A stretch of DNA of 64,000 nucleotides, taken from assembly GCF_050908995.1 (NCBI RefSeq), contig NC_135130.1, positions 7,619,001 through 7,683,000 on the forward strand, written 5' to 3'. The stretch is from Andrena cerasifolii (lineage: Eukaryota > Arthropoda > Insecta > Hymenoptera > Andrenidae). Below, in pieces: positions 50,201 to 62,359 of the stretch. The translations under genes were made by a program, and so were the position numbers. Below the pieces are notes generated by a model. That model searched no databases. It was not told the origin of the DNA and saw only the letters and a program-made list of their open reading frames with translations. Every line of letters begins with the position of its first letter. Positions within the stretch are counted from its first letter, which is position 1.

Positions 50201-51684
50201 TAAAATTAATCCGACGACGATGATCTGACTGTTTAAAAATATTAAAACAAAAATCTCGGATCAACGACGCGCTATTGTTTAACATAGCGTTCAGAATAGA
50301 ATGTATTAATTAGCTTCAAATATGATGGTGATTTTTGATGATTTTTTTTTTAAGTTAATATTACATCTCCATATTAATAGTGCGATAAGTAATACAGTCT
50401 GAAATTAAAATTCCATCTAATTGGTATCTGCAATTCGTGCTCGCTGCGTGGGAAATGATAGAAATGTCGAAATTTCCCGAAATGGAAGTGGACCGCAGAG
50501 ACCAGATAATTACGGGAACGTCTCTAGAGGGTTATTCTCTTACCCCGATGCGGGAGTGATAAATTATACTTTTGACAAGATTTATTGGTTGTCTGTCATA
50601 ATAATTCTTATGCAATCGATTCACCAGCGACATTTAACTCGCGTTCCGCGTGGAACGTGTTTCCAAGGAAATAAATTTCGATTGACGTCTAATTCCAAGG
50701 TATTTCCTGCACTTTTGAAGAATCCACTTTAAACACAGGTATTTCATTGAGAGACGAAATACACAGAGTAAATAATATTCCTGAATTAAAGCAACGAAAG
50801 TAGGGCGAGTAATGTTGCAGCTGATTCCTGCCAGAATTCATTGGGCACATTGTTATTTTCGAAACAAACGAACCATTCGTATTTAATTATTGAATGTGCA
50901 TGGTATAATAAACGAATAAGTACCTAAATATCACGAATAATTAAGTAGCTTGTATTCAGAGTATCGGTGATATTTATTTAATGTCTACGATAACTGCAGT
51001 TCAATCAATCAGAAATAAGGAGTTTATACTTATTGCCATCCACGGTGGTACGGTTCTCGTATTGAACAGTTATACCTTATTGATTCGATGGTGTTATTTT
51101 ATCCGTTTGCCCCAGAGAGATTTCTCGCAATTTCCTCAGAAGCAGAGCGAAAGGTATGAGTTAAAAATATAGAATGAAGTTGCTCTTTCGCAAAGACCTT
51201 ATCAATTTTAATCACTCGAAACAGTTTTCAAAGTAATGTGTGACTAAGAAGTTAGAGAGGGATATTATCTCCAGTCATATTGGTTCGGAAAGAGCGTCTG
51301 ACCATAGACAGTCTTTCTCCCCTTGCTGTCTTATATTTCCCTTGCAGTACGAACATGATTATCAGTTACGCGATAAATATAGTAAAAAGATTCAGGGAGA
51401 TACAAAGTCAACGAAACACTTTATCTACTTCACAACTTATGGTTAAATAATTTACTTCGTTCTTAAGGAGTTATCCTGTGAGGTCTGAAAAAACATATAT
51501 ATTCGGGAATTTTTTGGGGAGAAACTTGAAGGCCTTTTTAAACAAACCTTTATGTATTCGAAAGTGTACGTATTAAGTTACTTGTAGTAATTTTTGCGAT
51601 GGGAAATATAAGTAAATAAAAGAAATATCAGCGATCTCCTGGCAGCGATTTATTTTCAGTAGTTTGCGGCGACCACTCAAATTT
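47296..51684. other. Non-coding stretch
   Basis: A pyrimidine-rich section at 49.3-50.0 kb (plus-strand TTCC, TTTTCC runs with a degenerate CAGAA/TTTTCCA periodicity) and otherwise AT-rich DNA. No gene seen. Confidence 0.5.
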
Positions 51685-51888
51685 TGACCTGGTTCGTCTG
51701 AAATGAAAAATTCACGGGAATTTTGTTAGTATATTAGATTATCCAGTCCTTAATCGTTGATTATCTCGAAAAATTAATTTGCTACAAAACGGCGGCTTCT
51801 CGGAGTGAAAGTATCGATTTTCTAGATAATTTAATAAACCAACTAAATTTGGTCGAATTTTTATTTCCGACGAACCAGGTCAAAGCTA
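51685..51888. repeat. Inverted repeat, about 200 bp
   Basis: GACCTGGTTCGTCTGAAATG (51688) pairs with TTTCCGACGAACCAGGTC (51866), and the arms extend inward through ATT-rich sequence. Foldback element; termini not resolved. Confidence 0.7.
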
Positions 51889-52814
51889 CAGTGATCACCG
51901 TAAAGTGCTTAAATAAAAAAACGCTGCCGAAGATCGCCTATAAATCCATTATTTATTTAGATATCTTATTGCAAAAAAAAAACTACAAGAACTTTAAAAT
52001 ATATACTTTCCCATATACAACCGTGTATTAAAAAAAGTATTAAAATTAAAAAAAAAAATCCCGAAAATACGTGTGATTTCAGACGACTACACAAGTACAC
52101 TACGTCATAACTAAACAAATACTTTCCAAATCTAAAAAAATTTACAGACCCACTCGAACCTAGCAAACAAAGCAGACAACTCACCCCAAATCTACCCCTG
52201 AATATCCACCACGCAGCAATATCAACCAATCGTTAAACCCCATAGCCAATAGCCCATTAAAAAAGCCATTAAACACAACTGTTAATCTGAGCAGCATACG
52301 ATCGACGTTAACCCACGTCCATCGTCCATCAATCACTCAACCTTCATTAAAACAAACAACCTGTCCCTCTGTAACCACCGTTCGATAATTAGAATCTGAT
52401 AGCCACCAAGTATTAAACGACAATTAGTATTTATAATACACTGCCTATTAAAAACTCAATCCTAATCGCTGGATAATAACGAGCAACGAGCCAGCCTCGT
52501 TTCGACTGTCTCCTCCGCAACCAACCGCGCTGCCCCATTACAGGGGTGCCATTTTCACCCGTCTAGCGCAGCAGTTTTTCCCGCGACAGCTGCGGGTAGC
52601 TTGCTCCCCAAAGACATCGATGACTTTCCACGAGCGCGGCATTGCGGAGTCTCGCCGCTTTCCAGCGGCATGAAATTCAATTCCGTCCGATTCCCAGCGA
52701 CTCTGCCACCGCGTTATTACCGTCGCCTTCGTGCGGCGGATTAGGGGTTGGATTAAGCTTGTCGGTTTTCGGGGCAGGGGCTGTGGGTGCAGGGGCTGTC
52801 CTGCTTAACCGTAG

Positions 52815-52930
52815 ACGTCGCTTCGTCACGTGAAGTCCTGGAAACCCGAGGGAACTCGACGGGAAACTGCCGGAAAATGGACCCTCTGAATGCCCTCACC
52901 AACCCCTATCGCTATCTACTCTCGCTGCAG
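52815..52930 (+). CDS. Candidate first coding exon, plus strand (18 codons)
   Basis: ATG at 52877-52879 in good context (GAAAATGG) opens MDPLNALTNPYRYLLSLQ and stops exactly at a CTGCAG|GTATTT donor after 52930, phase 0. A possible acceptor (CTTAACCGTAG) ends at 52814, with GC-rich sequence from 52.5 kb upstream. The peptide reads like genuine protein, but I cannot assign a family. The reading frame continues only as unlikely sequence past the donor. Later exons would lie beyond or elsewhere in the window. Confidence 0.35.
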
Positions 52931-53178
52931 GTATTTGCTCTCGACTCCTTTATTTTTAACCCGATCGCTGGATCGTATCTCGACCGGGGATATTCTCCAG
53001 CGCGTTTAAAAATCTTCACACACGACTCGAATTATTCTGCTCAGAGGAAATGAGCTAATACGTTATTTAAATACACCTGACGGATCAGTGGAGCGGTCTT
53101 AGTCAACGCGAAGGAATTTCTGCCTCATCCAATGAGCAGGTGTTTTTATTATAAATCACGTGACGAGTAGCTTTATTA

Positions 53179-53746
53179 AGGGGTTACATACGTTCTCGGC
53201 GCCAATAACTCATCACTTTTGGGATTTTTTCCCGCGAGAGGTGTGAAGTATATGGAGAATTTTATAATTGTAGCTGGTTCTTGGGACCTTTATTCATATC
53301 ACAAAATTTTGTTTTACACACTTTTGTCGTATATTGCATTTTTAAAAAATAAATAATTTATTCCATGTTAAAGGAAGCAGTCGATTTTTCGTCTTCAATT
53401 TCGATCTTTAAATGGTAAAAAAAATATTAAAAATTTAAAAAAAAAGTCCCGGTGGCCCTTAGAGAATGTCATTCTGCATATATTAACGCAAAGTTCCTGA
53501 AAAAAGGTTGTAAACTGGCGAAGTTATGATGCTGATAAGGTGGCCCCTGCTTGGTGCAGAGATTACTGCAACCGCAGAAAACGAACGGCAATGTATAACA
53601 AAAGTGTGTCAAATAAATTTTTTTATATGAATAAAGGTCCCAAGAACAAGATACAATTATAAAATTTCCGATTTATTTCACACCTTTCGAGAAAAAAAAT
53701 CCCCAATGTGATGAATTACTAGGCGCCGAGAACGTATGTAACCCCT
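53179..53746. mobile_element. TA-flanked palindromic MITE, 568 bp
   Basis: Left AGGGGTTACATACGTTCTCG and right CGAGAACGTATGTAACCCCT, each next to TA (53177-53178, 53747-53748). Further pairing: GTGTGAAGTATATGG.. and GGGACCTTTATTCATAT with their complements near 53640-53690. Same terminal start (AGGGGT) as the elements at 6.5, 30.3 and 60.6 kb. Confidence 0.82.
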
Positions 53747-55195
53747 TAGGGTAAGGCAATTATCTCCTTAATTATCTTCACTTGCGTGGAAGGTAAGAGT
53801 TGTTTTAATCAGTGTTCGATAGTTTTTTCGAAAGGCTCTTGGTTTTCGAGTCTCTCGTTGACAGCGTGAACGGTCGGACCCCCGTTTCGTTTGCTAATTA
53901 ACCAGGGGGAAATTCGCGCCAGCGGGGAAGCATATTTTGAGACGTTGCCTAAAGCCAACGGGTTTTTGGACCCGAGCCATGCATCATTTTCGTGACACGA
54001 GTGTCTCTGAACGCTCTAGCCCGATTTTAATGCGATTTTGGCAGCCGCCGCGCGCGAAAATCGCGGGTTGTCAAGATTTGAAAATAAATTCGTGCGCGCC
54101 TCCGAGGCCCGAGCATGTATAATTGTTGGCTTTGAAGTTTGGTTCCGGCGTCTCCTCAGTGACTACAATTTTAATGATTTCGGAACGAGCTTGCAATTTC
54201 AAAATTTCCATTTTAACACAGACACGCTTAATTTTCCTCCTAGGAAAATATCAAATATTCCTCCTCGAGTTTTCCACTTAGAATTTTCTTTTTCAAAAAT
54301 GTACTTCTAAATTTCGAATTTGACGTTCACCCTTCGAAGTATTGATCTTCCACCCCTCCAAGATTTAAATACGGAGTTTCTTTGGCGAAGCTTCCGATTA
54401 GAAATATTCCGTTATAAATTTCGAGATCGGGACGCTCTCGTCGGCGGATCAAATTCCAAATTTCATCCACCGCGGAAATTACATCTCGACCTTTCCATTG
54501 CAAATTCCATCAGAATCTTGCTAATTTTTTCAATAAACTCGTGCGACGGGGAAGTAGCCGAAGATGGCCGGGTACACTTGGCGGGGAAGTTGGCGGAATG
54601 ATTAAAAACAGGAACGCCCTTATTTGAATACGTTGCAGCGCGGGCAGGCGGGAAAGTAGGTGGCGAGGAATGCAAATCCGAATATCTCGGGAGAACGTAC
54701 TGAATCGTAAATTTAAATAGCGACGAGCCCACGGAATAGTCGTGATCATCGTTCTGCCGTTTGAATTTCCCGCTGCGTCTATTCGGGGCGCGATATGCAT
54801 TGTAAACGGGGCTGTGAAATCTATTTTTGCCAACTATTTTTAGCGTAGCTGTTGCACGGGCGAACTGAACGCTTCTTGTTTAAAATAATTGCTTTATTAT
54901 CGCTTCGTATTCAAAACAAACAACGGCTCCTGACGAGAGATCTAATTAATTATTCTTTGCCACGCGCAACAGGGAAGGGCAAAAATGGGCAACAGACGTT
55001 TTACGCGTTCATTTCCTGAAAGGAATCGTTTGCAGGGAGAATTTATATTATTTATATCAGAAGTATTTTGTATTTTAGTATTATTTGTGGGGTAAAATCG
55101 TATGGTTTAAATAAAATGCTTCGAACACAATTAGAATTGTAAAATATACTTGAATTTATAAATAAATGATTTCTAACGTATTTTCATTTTCATTG
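53747..55195. other. Non-coding stretch
   Basis: CpG-containing sequence with frames of about 90-107 codons on both strands (54.0-54.85 kb), not recognised. Confidence 0.5.
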
Positions 55196-55872
55196 CTTGG
55201 GGTACTTTATTTATACGCGTCGATTTTTTTTTGTATTTCTTTCCCCTCACCCACTTGAACCGTGCCATTTGATAAAAGAAAAACAGTCCGTGTAAAAGTT
55301 TATTGCAATCGGACAAGAGGAAAGGGTGCCGAGCAGGCCTTAAAGTTTAGAATTTGAAGAATTTCTCAAAAATGGTAAGCCCTATCGAAATTTTCTTCAA
55401 ACAATATTAAAAGAGCATTCAATTTTCTACAATTAATGTATATAAATTTTTTTCGTGCTTTCAACCATTTTTTAGATAATAGCGTTTGAATATAGCGAGA
55501 TCGGCACTGCGCGCGAGTAGACAATACGTCACGCCGCACAGATGGGACGCGCGAAGTGCCGACTTCTCTATATTCAAACGCTAGTATCTGAAGAACGGTT
55601 GGAAGCACGAAAAAATTATATATACAGTAATTGTAGAAAATTGAATGCTCTTTAAATATTGTTTGAAAAAAATTTTGATAGGACTTACCATTTTTGAGAA
55701 ATTCTTCAAATTCGAACCATTGATGACTTCTAAACTTTAAGACCTGGTCAGCATCCTTTCCTTTTGTTCGATTGCAATAATCTTCTTCAGGGACTATTTT
55801 TTATGAAATGGAACCATATTAGAGGGCGAGAGCAAAAAAAAATGGCAGGTTAAAAATAAGGGCCACCCTAGT
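55196..55872 (+). mobile_element. hAT-like palindromic MITE, copy 4 (loop inverted)
   Basis: Left end CTTGGGGTACTTTATTTATA, right end AAGGGCCACCCTAG; flanks TTTCATTG and GTGCATTG agree at 6 of 8 positions, consistent with a decayed 8-bp duplication. Arms are in copy 1 orientation, but the loop at 55495-55565 (GTAGACAATACGTCACGCC) reads in the opposite orientation. Confidence 0.78.
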
Positions 55873-57659
55873 GTGCATTGCAAAAAATAACTATGAATGT
55901 TTTTGTTATCTGTCTTCTTTTGTCGAAACGAGCCTTCTCAGCATTCTTCTACAGGGAGTAGAAGGAAAATAGGATTTCCATAAATAAAACTCGAAATTGA
56001 AGCTTGAAACGAGTCGAAGCTGACAAAGATTTACAAGGTTCAGTGGACAAACAACACATAAAGCCCCAAGCAATCCCTGTAGTATAAAAACTAAAATGAC
56101 GTGCGAAACTTCCGCGGCAATTTCTCCCGCGCGACGTGCCCTATGTGCAGAAAAAATAACAGACAGCTGGGAAGTGAGAAATTCTGTACAGAACACGGGA
56201 GAAGTATCTAATCCCCGAGGTGGAGGGTTATTTCTATCGAATCTCTCAGCATTCGAAAGTTTCCTCAAACTCGTCGCCATTCCCAAGTCCAAGAACAAGT
56301 TGATCGGGGCGGAGAATCGATTTTCAGCCAATGTACACACCATGAAGGAACCTTTGACGCAGTCTCCGAAATATAGTGGGGAAACAGGGGACGTTAACAC
56401 TTTGAGATCGCACAGTTTCGCTTTCCATGCTTCGCTCGAACGCGAAAAATTGCCAAAACCATGCAGCAGGTGGAAAGCTCTCGGCGCGAAAGCGCGCCGA
56501 CGCCGCGCAGAGTGTTAATCACGATGGGGCAGCGTTCATTCCTCGGTTAGGTGTTGGTCCCCGTGTATCTCATTGTCGGTGGCAAGAGTCAAAGCGTGCC
56601 AATGACAAAAGGTGTACCCCGATTGACGAACGCGTGCTCGCGTAATCGATTCTGGTAATTAATCCCGTGCGTCGGGCACAGAGAATGGCGGATGGGGAAT
56701 CAGCTATAGCATCGTGCCGGTGCGATCGGCCATGATTGAAAAGTGATTTCTATTGTGGGACATTGTGTGCAGTAATTTACGAGGAGTTTTGTGTTCTGAT
56801 GGAAGAGGAACCTGAAATTTGGCAGAGATTTCTCGAGAGATATGGCTCCAATTTTCGATTGGGGAGAAGGGGTGGAGAATACTTTTGGTTGGCTTTTGTG
56901 GAGGGAAGCTTTAGAAAATATTGAAAGAAGGTTTTGGAGGGGTCGTAGATGGAATTTTTGAGAGAAATTCGTGGGAGACGTTTTTGAAAGGAAGCGAAAA
57001 AGGTTTTGGGAGATCGATGGAGGATAGGGGTGGGGGTTGGAAGAGGATTGGCAGAGAGATTTTTGAAAATGGGGAATTGCGAAAGGTTAGGGTAGGAACT
57101 TTTTGAGGAGGTTTGTAGATATAATTTTTGGGGTATATTTGAGAATGTGCGATTGGGGGATCGTGGAAATTTTAAGGGTGTGAATTAAGTTTAATTAGAA
57201 ATAGGTATTATTGTAAAGGGTTCGGGTAAATTCGAAATATTTTGCATCCTGGCATTATTAAATTAATGAGAATACTAGACGTTGTCGTAGTATGGTAAAT
57301 ATTCCGTACAAACACTGGGAGCGTAGAGAATTGATAACAAACAATGCCCGTGTAATGCCGAGTAAACACGCTATTATTATATATTTCACGAAATATCGTT
57401 ACAAACGGCGGGTCGTATAATGGAAATGTTAACGAACAATGCTGCACAGATCGTTAAAGATATGTTTTCTTTAGGAGGATACGGGGAACTGATATTTCGT
57501 AATGCGGTACTGTGAAGGGAGGATTATTTAAATGCCGCAGAGCAACGTTTCGTACTAGTATACCATTGGAATTGTCGAAATACGGCGTTTTGTGAATTAA
57601 TTCTGACGAATTAATAAACCTCTGGTGTTCCAGATTTTGCGAGGTCACGTATTTTCGAG
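55873..57659. other. Non-coding or unrecognised stretch
   Basis: Two overlapping frames of 140 codons (plus, 56096-56518) and 164 codons (minus, 55906-56400) match no family I know; 56.8-57.2 kb is G-rich on the plus strand. Confidence 0.45.
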
Positions 57660-58560
57660 TTTGGCCATCTGGGAATTTGGAAGTTCGGGAAAGTGGAAAT
57701 TGGTGCTTTAGAAATTGGGAAATTGGAAACTTGGTGATTCAGGAACATGGGAAATTGGAAATTTGGGAATTTGGTAGCTCAAAAATGGAAAACTTGAAAT
57801 CTTGGGGACTCAGGAACTTGGGAAATTCTAAATTTGAGAATTTTATAGCTCAAAATTGGGAAATTGAAATTTTGGGGACTCAGGAACTTGGGAAATTGTA
57901 AATTTGGGTATTTTATACCTCAAAAATTCAGAACTTGAAATTTTGGGATCTCAGGAACTTAGGAAATTGGAAATTACAGAATTTGGTAGCTCAAAAATTG
58001 AGAACTTGAAATTTTGGGGACTCAACAACTTAGGAAATTGGAAATTTGAGAATTTTATAGCTAAAAAATTGAGAACTTGAAGTCTTGGGGACTCAGGAAC
58101 TTAGGAAATTGGAAATTACAGAATTTGCTAGCTCAAAAATTGAGAACTTGAAATTTTGGGGACTCAGGAACTTAGGAAATTGGAAATTACAGAATTTGGT
58201 AGCTCAAAAATTGAGAACTTGAAATTTTGGGGACTTAGCAACTTAGGAAATTGGAAATTACAGAATTTGGTAGCTCAAATATTGAAAATTTGAAATCTTG
58301 GGGACTTAGCAACTTAGGAAATTGGAAATTACAGAATTTGGTAGCTCAAATATTGAAAATTTGAAATCTTGGGGACTTAGCAACTTAGGAAATTGGAAAT
58401 TACAGAATTTGGTAGCTCAAAAATTGAGAACTTGAAATCTTAGAGACTTAGCAACTTAGGAAATTGGAAATTTGAGTATTTTATAGCTCAAACTTGAAAA
58501 CTTGAAACCGTGGGGGCTCAGAAACTTAGTAGAAATTGGAGAATGAGGAAACCTGAGAAA
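57660..58560. repeat. 71-bp minisatellite
   Basis: About 12 imperfect units containing AGAACTTGAAATTTTGGGGA and CAGGAACTTAGGAAATTGG; spacing between equivalent positions (58141, 58212, 58274 blocks) is 71 bp in the middle. Units at the left end are more degenerate, suggesting homogenisation in the centre. Confidence 0.92.
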
Positions 58561-60516
58561 TTAGGAACTTAAAGTCCTCCAAAATAGCGAGACACAGAAA
58601 TTTAGAAATTAAACCTTTTTGAAACTTGAAAATTTTCCAACTGGTAGCATCTGTAGCACGATTACCCTCCAACTCCGTTTCACGATCACACCCCACTGCC
58701 GTCCAAATTTCCCCAAAGCGTTCCCCCTCGGAGCCTTTGGATCTCCAAAATATCGATGCTTTAAGTTTCGCCATCACTCAAAATTTCCCATTTCCCGTGC
58801 CCCCTCACAGAGCATCACCATATCCGTCGCAGAACGGTCGATCGCCGAAGGAAATTCTACTGCCTTCCATCCACCATAATGGAACGTCGTCTCGTACGAA
58901 GATTCACGGGGCCCGCGTGCATACTACATACATAGCAGAGAGTGGGTATTCCCCTCAAGTGAATAATAGCCAATCGAATAGTCATAGGTCATAATAAAAC
59001 GAGCAGTCGCTGGTGGAAGTGTTAGCGCCTCTTCGACGCTCGCGTTCCTGCGGTCTTTAAAGTTCCAGCCATTTCGCGGTCGACGGTTGCATTCGTCGGG
59101 ACTCGCGGCTGATCGCTGTTTATTTGAAAGGATAATAACGAACGGCACCGATGACTAAGTGGTCGGACCGAAAATAGCGAATAATCCAATTACGAACCAG
59201 AATCTACGAAAATAAATCCTGCAGACACCATTCCGCAAGTTAAATTATGCGTGTAAAATTGTTTCAGGGCGGAATAGTTTCTGTCCTTCCATCGACAGAG
59301 ATACACCCTCGCCTGAAAGCCTTGCCGCAACCCGCTGTTCTGAACGAAACTAGTACTTCGCATGTATAATAAACTTTGAATTACACTTACCACACTATAT
59401 AAGCATATTCAAGTAAACAACGTATCTAATAAAAATAATGGCCCCTGTAATAATAATTTTTTTCTTGCTCATAATTTCTCAAAGATCTTCCAGATTTTTT
59501 AAATCGAGCATGACGAGTTTCCAATCTTACAATTACCTAATGAAGCGAAAATGTGCTTTTCCTAATGCTAACTTCTCCACCTCTCTCAGTTCCCTTGAAG
59601 CATCTGACTACCAAGGGAAAGAGTTCCCGCTTCGCAATGTATCCGCGCGTAGAACGATGAAGGCAATTCCGGAAGCAAAGATTAAGAATTCTATAAACGT
59701 GACTCGGAGTGAACGCTAGATCCACAGCTGGAGGAAACTTTTGCCACCGGTTCGGTTTCCTTGTTCCGAAGTTCCCCTTTGACGATTCCACGGGCATTAG
59801 ATCCGTTTTGGAAACGAAGTGGTAATCGCTGCTGAAATTAAGCAAGTCAGGTCGACAATGGACTGCTCGAGGCTGGGCAAATACGGTTATCGGACAAAGG
59901 GCCAGGACAAGGGACGTAATCGTTTCACGGGAAGCCCGAAGTTTCGTCCGTTTCATTCGTTCCCGGGCGACGTTACAGCTTCGGCATGGCAGTCGAACTC
60001 CTCCTGGCTGCTGAAAGGTGCAAAGTCTCCAGTTTCTTGCAATCTGACACAGTTACGACGCTAGTAATTTCCTGTTGACCCGCGCAGCTTCCCTGCAGCT
60101 TGCAATTTCTGGGGAGCGCTGTGGACTCGGGGGATTTTTGAATGCCGAACTGCGAGCTTCGGTGGGAAGTTTCTGGGGTAGGTACCGTGGCCAGCGATCG
60201 ACGGCGAGTTCGAAGATTACAGGGGAAATGACGAGGGCGACTTGAAGTGGTAATTGAAATTGATTTGTAAGAGTGAACTGTTGGAACACTGTGCGCTTAA
60301 ATATTCTCGTTGTTACACAAAGCAGCATCGTGAATTCTTCATGTCTCAATCTTGCGGCACGTAGGCGAGGAGTGCTATAGAAGGGACAATTTTGTTCAGC
60401 GTCCATTTCTGATAATATGTTTAGTATGCTTATTGCCATTCAATAAAAATATATTGCAAACTCATTAATAATAACAGAAAACAAGAAAAACTTCGATTTA
60501 CAAATAAGTCGAAAAT
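58561..60516. other. Non-coding stretch
   Basis: Frames of 60-140 codons on both strands, none recognised. No repeat seen. Confidence 0.5.
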
Positions 60517-60572
60517 GTCCCTTTCACGACTAGGTTGGTCTTAACTGGGACATTGGACGTCGTGAAAGGGAC
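60517..60572. other. 14-bp perfect hairpin with 28-nt loop
   Basis: GTCCCTTTCACGAC (60517-60530) and GTCGTGAAAGGGAC (60559-60572) are perfect complements. Could be a small foldback element or RNA hairpin; too few features to call a microRNA. Confidence 0.5.
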
Positions 60573-60632
60573 ACGTTAATGAAAATAAACGAAATCAGAA
60601 AGAAAATGAGATTAATTGTTAAAATATCAGTA

Positions 60633-61345
60633 AGGGGTTGTGCCTAGTCAGCTGGCGAAAGAGAACGCGATCTTCGGGATTTTTTTGTGGAATATCTACT
60701 GTATATTTTTTTACGATTATTCGCTTATGTTAAAAGTACATATATGTAGCAACTCTCAGTAATTTTGTTATAAAGAAATATTAACAAATGAACGAATAAC
60801 AGCCATTCTCGCGGAAGCTGTTTTGATAAAGCCACTGTGCGGTGAGCACGATTTCTCTGAGCCGGATCATCTAAAATTAGAAATTCAAAAAGATTCTGTT
60901 AATACATGGTTGAATTCAGTAGATGGACGAAGGGTTTTTCGAAAAGTTGATTTTTGACAAAATGGCGGCCGTTTAACGCGAAACTACGATTTTTCCATGT
61001 CTGAATTGTTCCTTTTTCGTTAATTAAAAATAGAGTTTTTGTTAAAGTAAAAAATCCTTCGTTCATCTAGTAGTCTTTGGTGTATAAAAGAAGTCTGCAA
61101 AAGTTTAGGCCAATCGATGCAGCGGTTTCCGAAATAACTTCCTCACCGATATCAAAACAGCTTTCACGAGAATGGCTCTTATTCGTTTATTTTTTAATGT
61201 TTTCCTACAACAAAATTACAGAGAGTTGCTGCATATATGTACTTTTAAAATAAGCGAATAGTTGTAAAAAAAATATATAGCAGATATTCCACAAAAATCC
61301 CGAAAAATCGCGTTCGTTTTCGCTAGCTGACTAGGTATAACCCCT
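60633..61345. mobile_element. TA-flanked palindromic MITE, 713 bp
   Basis: Left AGGGGTTGTGCCTAGTCAGC and right GCTGACTAGGTATAACCCCT next to TA (60631-60632, 61346-61347). Arms of about 220 bp pair through ACATATATGTAGCAACTCTC and its complement near 61230, and AGCCATTCTCGCGG with the region near 61170. The centre (about 60850-61140) is not fully palindromic. Confidence 0.82.
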
Positions 61346-62359
61346 TAGTAGCTACAGTGCATTCACGAAAGTGTCAGTATCGTATAGAAAGATGGGATGT
61401 GATAATAGTGACAGTAGGTATCTTCTTCCTTGTATCAACTTGAAAAATACGACGGTTCCTTGCAATAAAGTATATTAGAATGTACAAATTGTTCGTGTCT
61501 AAAATGCTTCTGTTTCTATTGATTAATCGTTTCTACTGCGTTCGGAGGAGTTGATTGAAAGAGGACGCAGCACCTAAGCACAAGTAACTACCTAGCGAGA
61601 GCACACTCAAGTTGCAACTGCGTTCACTCCAATCGAATATAATCCAAATTCCAGATGACAAATATCCTACCTCTGGAATGTAATAACGAGATAGTTCGCG
61701 GGGGAAGCGAGGAGGACTTTATGCGAGGAGGAAAGCATTTCGCGAAGCGTGTAATCCGGATGAAGCATTAGTGACGTTTCGCGCGTACCCGTATTTCTGC
61801 GTTAACTGATAACAGGGGGGAATGGGGGACTAAAAACCTCGATGCTGATAGAAGTGGGGTCATTTTCGAAATTCCACGAGTACCGAGCCTCTTCAGCGCG
61901 CGTTTAACGCGACGCTGCCGAAACGCCATAAAGCTGGATTGACGATCGTTTGGGACTTAACGTTTCCACGACGCGCCAATGTTCCCTCGTTAATCGGCCG
62001 ATTACCGTTCGGATCGGCGCAGATGAGCACTTCGGAAATGCTGGGAGGGAGAAGACACCCTGTCGGTTCTGTTCTCCGTTTGAACCCAGGAAAAGATCTC
62101 GTTTGGGGATTCCTGTGATACGTTGGGAGGAGAATATAAAGTGATTAGGGGTTTTGAAAGATTCTGGAAGAGGGTTCTGAGGCGGTGATGATTGTGGAGG
62201 CGGGATTTTTTGAGAATTGAGGGTTACTTTGGGGAACAGGGGCGCGTTGGGATATAGGGGAGGGGTAGGGAAGTGTGGAGTATTGGAGGGTGGATAAGGT
62301 TGAGATATGAAGAATATTCTGGGAAACAGGTAAGCAGAAGGGGAAAGGTTCGAGGATGG
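61346..62359. other. Non-coding stretch
   Basis: CpG-richer at 61.7-62.1 kb; no recognised gene. Confidence 0.5.

Noticed and set aside
55906..56518. Overlapping 164-codon (minus) and 140-codon (plus) frames
   Set aside because: Neither resembles a known family; openness on both strands suggests composition.
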